The notes under the pieces were generated by a model, which did no database searches, was not told the DNA's origin, and saw only the letters and a list, made by a program, of their open reading frames with translations. Shown in pieces: positions 57,184 to 64,000 of a DNA stretch of 64,000 nt. The stretch comes from Gonatopus flavifemur (taxonomy: Eukaryota; Arthropoda; Insecta; Hymenoptera; Dryinidae). Made by a program: the position numbers and the translations under genes. Position 1 is the first letter of the stretch; the number at the start of each line of letters is the position of its first letter. Location: assembly GCA_018340375.1 (NCBI GenBank), contig JAFFJZ010000089.1, positions 248,001 to 312,000 on the forward strand, written 5' to 3'.

Positions 57184-58554
57184 GTGAGATGTACAACCGC
57201 GGTTGGGTTGCAGTCAATGCTTGATCATACTGCGAGGAGGATCTTTTTATTGTTGACACCAGAAACCTTTGAAATAGTACAACGACAGCCCGTAATATTG
57301 AGGGGGAAATGGGAATTGGATGGATGTTCTGGTCAACAAACATTGAAACAGAAATGGTCAGACAACTCAATCCCAGTTACTGGTGATGGCTCAGTATTTC
57401 TAATTTCATAAGTCCCTCTCAACATAGTCTGTGAGGATGGGCAAATATTGTGGAGGAATGACAGACCATCATCGACAAGATTGTGTCAACCTTTGAAATT
57501 CAACTTCACAAAAGAGACATCAGAAAACACTCTCAGAGAATATAATAACATTAAGGAGGTGATTTCGCAGTTACAGCTCACATCTGTGATTGTTTATGAG
57601 AAGGAAGTCCAAGTCTCGCACGAATTGTATTGTACGATGGTAGATGGAAAAGTGTGTAACGTCCTTACTTCCTAAGCCTCATCTACATCGTGTAATATAT
57701 GTCGAGCTACCTCTAATGATATGAACCATTAAAAGAGAGTTCAGAAAATGCCTTGTAACGAGACTAATTTTTACTCCGGGCTTTCAACACTTCACACCAG
57801 AATACGCTTCATGGAATACATTTTGCATCTTGCTTACAATTTAGATTTTGAAAAATTTCATGCTAAGGGAGATGACAAAAAGTTGAAAGGAATGCGAAAA
57901 AGATCAATTCAAGATGGTTCGCGATCTAGGCTTTCAATTTTGGTGGACATGCTGAAACAAGGTCATGGATCCACTAATGATGGGAATACCGCGAGACGGT
58001 TTTTCGATAATCCGGAAATAGTGGCAGAAATCACTGATGTTGATATTCAGCGAATAAATCGCTTCCCTACCATATTACGAGTCTCAACAAGTGGCCATGA
58101 CATTAACCATAATCAGTTTGAACAATATGCGTTGAACACTGCGAGACTGTTCGTTCATTCATACAGTTGGTATAAAATGCCACCATATATTCATGAAATC
58201 TTGCTTCACGGAAGTCAAATAATGAGAATTTTTGGGCTATCAATCGGTTGTTCATCAGAGGAAGCTCAAGAGGGTAATAATGAAGTATTCAAAGAGGCCA
58301 GAGCCCACAAGAGCAGGCCATTTTCTCTAACGAAATGCAATGAGGATATCATTCACTACATGTTGGTTTCATCAGATCCTCTAATAAGTTCCCTGAGGGT
58401 GCACCAAGTTACAACAAATTCCCCCTTGAGTGAAGAAGCAAGAAACTTATTAAGGATTGATGAGAGTAATGTGGATGAATGGAAAATTATCTACTTCTGG
58501 ACACTGAAGGAGAATGAATTGAAAATTCTAAAAGGCGCAAAGAAGGATAAATAA
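57184..58554 (+). pseudogene. Transib/RAG1-like transposase, inverted copy lacking the N-terminus
   Basis: One plus-strand frame runs from about 57190 (LQSMLDHTARRIFLLLTPET) to TAA at 58554, broken only by three stops at 57409 (TAA), 57673 (TAA) and 57730 (TAA), at the same codons as in the minus copy (the third is TAG there). No frameshift. Core marks: ELDGCSGQQTLKQKW, YCTMVDGKVCN, CNICRAT, GSTNDGNTARRFFDNPE, PPYIHEILLHGSQ (H-x4-H, as RAG1 H937/H942), SIGCSSEEAQEGNNEV (Glu) and a lysine-rich end. The last 268 codons from 57748 are open. The first about 235 residues of the family are missing, so it cannot make a full protein. Confidence 0.9.
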
Positions 58555-60345
58555 GATGTTTAAAAAAACCAAAAATATATAAAATGCAAAAAAAAAAAAA
58601 TGTAAAATGTAAAAAACATCAAACATGGAACTACAAAACTCTCTACGTCCTCGTCGTTAGCTCTGGGTGATGCCTAAGGGAAGTATTATACAGCTATTTT
58701 CACTTATCTCGAGTAATGGAATTAATTCTAGGTAGGATTACTCGTTTTTTCACCAAATACTAAGGTTTGAGCGACCATATTAGGATTCCCTTGAATGCTA
58801 TCGGAATTTTCCGCATGGAATTCAAATATAGCACCTCAAAAATTCATAAGATACAGATTTCAATCAGCTTACATGCAGATTCTGAAGTGGTACACCCTGG
58901 AAAGTCGGCACTCCACTCGTTTTTGATGAAATAATCATTTTCGAGCGGTCATACTGGGATTCCCTTGGATGCTATCAGAATCCCTCCACGAAATTCGAAT
59001 TGAGCAACCTCAAAAACTATAACAGACGCGGCTGAATCAATTTACATGCAGATTCTGAGGTGTTACACGCTGGAAAGTCGGCATTTTACTCGTTTTTGAT
59101 GAAATAATCAGCTTTGAGCGGCCATATTGAGATTCCCTCGGATGCTATCAAAATCTCTCCACGAAATTCGAATTCAGCAACCTCAAGAACTATAACAGAC
59201 GCGGCTGAATCAATTCACATGCAGATTCTGAAGTCTTACACCCTGGAAAGTCGGCATTTTACTCGTTTTCGATGAAATAATCATCTTTGAGCGGCCATAT
59301 TGAGATTCCTTTGGATGCTATCGAAATCTCTCCACGAAATCCAAATTCAGTAACCTCAAAAACTATAACATACGCGGCTGAATCAATTGACATGCAGATT
59401 CTGGAGTGTTACACCCTTCAAAGTCGATATTTCTGCGCGTTTTCTTTCAGATTCCCAACTTTCAGCGGCCATATTGAATTTCCCTTCAGCCGTATCAAAA
59501 TTCCGGCAGCGGATTTGGATTCTACGACTCAAAAACCTACGGGATACGAAGCGCTATCGATTTCCGCTCAGATTCCGGAGTGTTCAGATTTTTGACACAG
59601 TCCTCACGAAAATCGACCACTGTGCGCCGCTTTGGTTCACCATAACAGCCGGATTTCCATAGACATAGTTTTAACGTAGTTTGACTACCGATTTTGTAGT
59701 TAGCCATTGCCCTACCGATCCTGGCACGCGATCGCCTATTGGATATATTCAATGGTCATTCCATCTCTGGCTCAGTACTGGTGGAGCTTCGGCTCACCCT
59801 AATAGCCTGATCCCCATTTGATCCCCATCGCTACGATTTTAACGACAATACAACATCGATTTCATAGTCAGCCAGTGCCATATTGATACTGGCATATAGT
59901 CGGCTATCAAATCTATAAAATGGTAATCCCAACTCTGGGGCAGCGCTGGCGCCGCTTTGGTTTACCACAACGGCCGGATTTCCATGGACATAATTCCGAC
60001 GTAGTTCAACTACCGATTTTGTAGTTATCCATTGCCCTACCGATCCTGGCCCTTCATTGTCGATTGGATATATTGAATGAACATCCCAACTCTGGCACAG
60101 TACTGGCGCGGCTCCGTTACACTACGATCCGTGTATTTTCCGGCCAGTATTGATTCATTACTGACCTAACACTGTCTGTCCACGCCAACCAATACCGTCT
60201 CAACTCCGTCGAACATGTACAGCCAGTTGAAAAACAGTGATGGGCCTGAACAGGAACAGTTGTTTTCGCCGAAGTCTGGCAAATACAACTTTTCCAGTAC
60301 TGGGCGATTTGTCAACTCCGGCAATTTCCACATGGGTATCAACGA
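57190..60345. repeat. Right arm of the giant palindrome
   Basis: Reverse complement of the left arm without the mariner: transposase copy, T/A-rich spacer (GCAAAAAAAAAAAAATGTAA at 58585 against the complement near 53310), ACGTCCTCGTCGTTAGCTCT, 173-bp repeats, GGCAGCGGATTTGGATTC, TACTGGC repeats, and an outer end near CAATTTCCACATGGGTATC. Confidence 0.85.
58740..59440 (+). repeat. 173-bp subterminal tandem repeat, right arm (about 4 units)
   Basis: TACACCCTGGAAAGTCGGCA (with small changes) occurs at 58891, 59064, 59237 and 59410, exactly 173 bp apart, each with CATGCAGATTCTG, GACGCGGCTGAATCAATT and CTCCACGAAATTCGAATT. Confidence 0.92.
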
Positions 60346-60471
60346 AAATGTTTGATTGGATATAGATCGTTAGATTTAAAAATCTCTGGCATCACTGCAT
60401 GAATGTACTACATTATACAATGCTGCATTTTGTACACTTTTTGTCCCTTTTTTTATACATTCCTCATCATA

Positions 60472-60780
60472 TACACGGAGAAGAAAATATAAGACTTTTT
60501 ATTATTTTGCTTGCCAAACCTAAAACAGGAAGGTTTGTAAAAATGGATTTTCATATGAAAATACGGAAGATTACGAATTGATAGCCAAATTTCACTATCC
60601 ATTTCATAAAATTCAACGTTCAGTGTTTGAAATTTCAATTCTATCTATTACTTCTTCTACAGTATTCGTAATCTTCTGTATTTTCATATGAAAATTCATT
60701 TAACAAACCACCGTAATTTCAGTTTCAATAAGAAAAATAAGAGAGTCTTATGTTTCCGAACGGCATTTTTTCCCGTGTAT
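60472..60780. mobile_element. About 310-bp MITE in the intron of the outer transposase
   Basis: ATACACGGAGAAGAAAATAT AAGACT at the left faces the complement of AGTCTTATG...CCCGTGTAT at the right, and an inner pair GTTTGTAAAAATGGATTTTC ATATGAAAATACGGAAGATT ACGAAT against ATTCGTAATCTTCTGTATTT TCATATGAAAATTC is nearly perfect. Non-coding. Confidence 0.8.
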
Positions 60781-60919
60781 TTCATGAGGTATGAACAGAG
60801 ATTAATAGAACAATCGTATAGCTAGTGAAAACGCTTCCCTGAGTAATCGCTTTTATGTGATGTATCACTGAATTTAGGAACAGATTCAGAATTTTTCAGG
60901 TATAATTGTTTTATCTTAC

Positions 60920-61117
60920 CACTTCCATTGGCTCGAGTTGAATGTGTAGTGGCGACATAGCGGCAAGATTTGTCATTTTTATTCGACAGGTTCCGCATAT
61001 TTGAGCATATTTTGGTAAAGGAATGTACTTTTCCTGAAGACTTTTGGCAAATTGTTCTTCATGATCTAGAAACAGGATGTTGGCCGTTTCCGAGGGGGTT
61101 GGAACAGCGAGACCCAA
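60920..61117 (-). pseudogene. Upstream exon of the outer element's transposase
   Basis: Minus-strand frame with DHEEQFAKSLQEKYIPLPKY, CGTCRIKM (C-x2-C) and LEPMEV, then a donor GTAAGA at 60919-60914. The reading joins in phase 0 to the exon starting at 50781 (acceptor TTATTTTAG), and related proteins have a Cys-rich N-terminal part before the main domain. The intron now spans 50782-60919 and contains the Transib palindrome and a MITE. The true 5' end is not visible; the frame as read opens with TTG, so the real start is further upstream. Confidence 0.7.
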
Positions 61118-61199
61118 AACTTTCCCTCTCCATTATAAAATGGAAATGCTATGCGGTTCATTTGGATGGACATCAAATCTTGATTCAATTTAAGTGACG

Positions 61200-61494
61200 C
61201 GTGAAAATGACGTACCGTAGACAAAATATTCACTTCGGATCGTAGATTACGGATACACTTAATAATTGACAGTTCAATTTATTTTACACGGAACAAGATA
61301 ATGTTGTTGAATTCACAGCGTTCTTCAAGTAAATAGGTCTCCAGTAAGATTGAGTTGTATAGCACTTTTGTTTTCACAATGTAAACATTGAACATTGTGA
61401 AGATAGCTTCACATTGATGTCAAAACAAAACAATGCTCACGTCAACTTCAGTGGAGAGTCTGGTTAAGCATGAAGAATATTGTGAATTCTGTAG
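61200..61494. other. Non-coding sequence inside the 13.74-kb element
   Basis: It lies between the upstream exon and the right terminal repeat, and probably holds the 5' end and promoter of the element's gene. A short ACAATGTAAACATTGAACATTGT palindrome is present near 61376. Confidence 0.3.
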
Positions 61495-62035
61495 CATTAT
61501 TTTGTTGAGATGATTAATAATGATAATAAATGATTTCTACAGTAAATAAAGCATGTTAAAATGTTCTTCGCCGTACCGGGTGACGGCTGACCAGTATGTT
61601 CAGCGCGCTTGGAAGCTGGATCATGTGTGACCAATGATTTTGAAGGGGAAAGAATGAGCTTTCGATTGAGCGTAATTAAAAAATTTTCAAAAATGCCGAT
61701 CTTCAAAAAAAATCGAAAAGAATAATAAAAATCACTTGTTTTGCAGAAATGATCGATTTGGAGAATTATCTGCATATCTATTGGGAAGAATGGAAAAAAA
61801 CCGACGAAAACCGTAACTTTCATTCAGAAAAAAAATAATAATAACTGAGTTATGATTCAACGAAGAAAAACGTGTCCAAAACTTTGAGCCCCTGTATGGT
61901 ATTTCGGCAACTCGTCGATATCCCCTTCCCCCCTTCTGCACAAATTATGTACTCAAATAGTACAACTCCACCAAGTTTCATCAAAATTCCAGCGATGAAG
62001 GTTTTTAGACGGGTACACTTGACGTGGAATGCCCC
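61495..62035 (-). repeat. Right terminal inverted repeat of the 13.74-kb element
   Basis: Counterpart of 48297-48905; read on the minus strand it runs from GGGGCATTCCACGTCAAGTG to the AATAATGATAATAAATGATT TCTACAGTAAATAAA stretch. Confidence 0.9.
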
Positions 62036-62163
62036 ATATGAATTTGATTTTGCACATGTATTGTGACAAACACAAGCCAAAATCGCAGTTTCAGATCTTA
62101 ATAAATCTGTTCAAATCTGACCAAAATTTAGATCTGGTCAGATCTGATCATTTCTTCCCGGGT

Positions 62164-62703
62164 CGTTCGCTATTCCTCGTTGTCCATTATCGTTGTATTT
62201 CTTCGTGGGTGCGTGGCGGGTGATACGTTTTTTTTTGCCACGTGATTACATCTCCACGTTATCAGAGACGTCCTCCCTCCTCTCCCAATCTCAGTCTCTC
62301 GTCGATCGAAGAATATTGTCAATATGGTGTTTATTCCTCTCCGTCCTCCTCGTATTTTCCTCGTCGATCTTCATGAAAAATCATACAAAAAACAAGCGAA
62401 CATTAATCTAATTCTATCTTATGAATAATGTGTGTGCCCCGGGAAAGTTGTGGACGACTCGTGTAGCGGCTGTATTTTTTTCTAGTTCAAATGATTTTCT
62501 TGTATTCAATCTAGCTCATGTGTGGGTCTCTCGTATCCCCTATTTCCCATTCCTACTTTATGTGCGTGAAAACGTCATGTCACACCGTAAACAATTTTCT
62601 TCTAGGATTAATAGTTTCTGAGAAAAAAAATAACGACTACCTATTTTTCGAGACGGGAAATTGATGTTTTTCAATGTTAAACTCTTCCTAACTCGGTCAT
62701 TTT
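62164..62703. other. Spacer, nothing firm
   Basis: A 72-codon plus frame (62193-62411) contains a hydrophobic stretch (LSIWCLFLSVLLVFSSSIF) but no family I know. Otherwise no feature. Confidence 0.3.
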
Positions 62704-63037
62704 TCAATAGGGTTTGAAGTGACGGAAAAACGAGTCATTGACATCTTCGATGGTGTTGTCTTCATTACCATTTGTCTCTTTTGACTTGGGATTTTTTGCT
62801 TCAATGGCATTACACGAGTGGCGCAAATTCTGCTTCATGGCTTCAACTTCATGACTTCTGCATATTATTTCTAAATAATATGTTCTATCTAAAAACATAC
62901 GAATTTTGCGTTTTGCGACAGCAGTATTCATAATACAATAAGTTCGTATTTTTTCACATTTTGACCCCATAAATGACGGAAACCTCTTCAGAACGTTCAG
63001 AGAATAATATTGATCAGTGGATGCATGCACTGAGAAA
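62704..63037 (-). pseudogene. C-terminal fragment of an unidentified transposon protein, copy 2
   Basis: Minus frame with DQYYSLNVLKRFPSFMGSKC, RTYCIMNTAVAKRKIRMFLD, RTYYLEIICRSHEVEAMKQN and EDNTIEDVNDS, collinear with 43337-43681. TAGGGTTTGAAGTGACGG at 62708 equals the right terminus of the element 42790-44196, so here the coding part is joined directly to the end: an internally deleted, 5'-truncated copy. This copy has no internal stop before the joint. Confidence 0.6.
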
Positions 63038-63469
63038 AAAAGATTGTGAACTCAAAGACGGTTTAGTTCTCTCAACTACATCGTCGGCTCAAATACGGCG
63101 AATCTCACGGAATAGTTCCGTCAACTACATCGTATGTTTGTAAAGTTTGATTCCCATCAACTACAGATGTAGTTGACAGAACTAAATGGTAATTTGATCA
63201 AATACATCATTCTTTTAACATAAAAATGATACTTATTACAATCAATTGTACCGTATTTCATGAGATTCAATAATTATTCCAATCAACTCAATCGAAGAAT
63301 CCGTTCAAGGTTAAAAGATGTTTAATGCAAGACTATTTCATTTCAAATCATAAATATATTTATGTAAAAAAATGTGTAAATCAAAAAGTTAATCTTCATT
63401 TGTTTACTGTTCAATTTTTGGAATGCTTCAATATCTCACCATGATGATACCGGTAAGTGTGTCAAATCT

Positions 63470-63560
63470 CATTTGAGGGCAATCGAACCCACCTATCTTG
63501 AGTCTACCTACTTATCTGAGACACTAACGTCCTAACCGTTTCTCTACAGTGCGCTTCGAA
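63470..63560 (-). repeat. tRNA-derived SINE-like fragment
   Basis: On the minus strand ACGGTTAGGACGTTAGTG and later GGTGGGTTCGATTGCCCTC resemble an A-box region and a B box (GGTTCGATTGC). No full cloverleaf. Confidence 0.35.
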
Positions 63561-63658
63561 TTTTGCTCTTACAAGAGTTTTTAATGTACTACATACCCTG
63601 TATTCTACCATCTCTGATCAGGTGATTTTCAAATAATTATAATAATTATTCCATTATT

Positions 63659-64000
63659 ACACTACCGGTCACAAGTATTCGAGCACCTCTCGAGAAAACG
63701 CGAAATTTTCGAAGTTTCATATCTCAGCCGGAAATTATCGTACATTCAAAAATAAAAAACCTTTTTGAAGGGTGAAGTGTGCTCTTTCAAGAAATCTTAG
63801 TCTCACTCACCTGACTGAAGTTCGTTATCAACTGCGTTCGGTTGAACTTACAACTTTTTTCGATTTTTTTTTCGACTTTTCAAACCTTTGCATGTTTTTG
63901 GGCGATTCTTTCCTGGGAAAATGAGATCACACATTCAATAGAGCATGGATTCAGCTTCAAAATGATCTCTCATTTTTCTCCTCCGGATCATTCCTTTCAG
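63659..64000 (+). mobile_element. Left end of a Tc1-like element (runs out of the window)
   Basis: ACACTACCGGTCACAAGTAT TCGAGCACC resembles the termini of Tc1-like elements (CAGTACCGGTCAAAAGTATT type), and the sequence after it is non-coding as expected for a subterminal region. The transposase would lie beyond 64000. Confidence 0.5.

Larger units (their letters stand above)
48297..62035 (-). mobile_element. 13.74-kb TIR element with 4-bp TSD and a spliced transposase gene
   Basis: GGGGCATTCCACGTCAAGTG at the left faces CACTTGACGTGGAATGCCCC at the right. The inverted repeats extend about 550-600 bp (48297-48905 and 61495-62035). ATAT is duplicated at 48293-48296 and 62036-62039. It carries one minus-strand transposase gene in at least two exons; the intron holds the Transib-like palindromic element (about 50930-60345). 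Without this the element is about 4.3 kb. A 4-bp duplication is a property of Sola elements and also fits Academ; the family is not certain. Confidence 0.85.

Noticed and set aside
50930..60345. Exact ends and target duplication for the Transib-like element
   Set aside because: The outer ends pair only loosely (CCCATGTGG against CCACATGGG) and no 5-bp duplication could be confirmed, so exact borders are not claimed.
62193..62411. Small membrane protein candidate
   Set aside because: One hydrophobic stretch in a chance-sized frame; no start context, homologous motif or partner exon.

Overview
The window is a transposon-dense stretch of an animal genome, most likely an insect (a hymenopteran is possible, but nothing here fixes the order). 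The reasons are several mariner families, BEL/Pao, Transib-type and hAT elements, many inverted-repeat MITEs, AT-rich spacers, and spliceosomal-type intron borders inside a transposon gene. I recognise no host gene, rRNA or functional tRNA in 64 kb. Almost every long reading frame belongs to a mobile element or to a tandem repeat.

Layout. 1-5850: a 174-bp satellite in two opposed blocks around a palindromic centre. 5850-9900: a decayed foldback, a hAT element with an exact 8-bp target duplication that carries nested MITEs and a LINE tail, and a 133-bp tandem repeat. 9900-21330: three mariners (10252-11568, 13680-14973, 20041-21323), the second inside a CATATATG-rich MITE, plus several smaller MITEs. 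21440-29150: a foldback, a broken LINE split by a MITE that is itself split by a 1.65-kb palindrome, then a hAT-like inverted-repeat element. 29150-32196: a near-perfect 50-bp-arm hairpin, degenerate tandem repeats and a hAT transposase tail. 32197-47296: one mariner split by a 13.8-kb insertion that contains a complete but degraded BEL/Pao retrotransposon (35716-42289) and nested TIR elements. 47550-62160: two CATATATG MITEs, the second split by a 13.74-kb TIR element (48297-62035). The intron of that element's transposase gene holds a giant palindromic element with a Transib/RAG1-like transposase, and one palindrome arm holds an intact Mos1-like mariner (53351-54630). 62160-64000: a second fragment of the hAT-like element seen at 42790, a tRNA-like SINE fragment and the start of a Tc1-like element.

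The most interesting object is the Transib/RAG1-like palindrome at about 50930-60345. Its two facing transposase copies share three in-frame stops, and the zinc ligands and DDE residues of the RAG1 core family can be read in it. The nesting gives a relative history: CATATATG MITE, then the 13.74-kb element, then the Transib palindrome, then the mariner. The only complete, undamaged transposase with all catalytic residues is the youngest element, the mariner at 53351.
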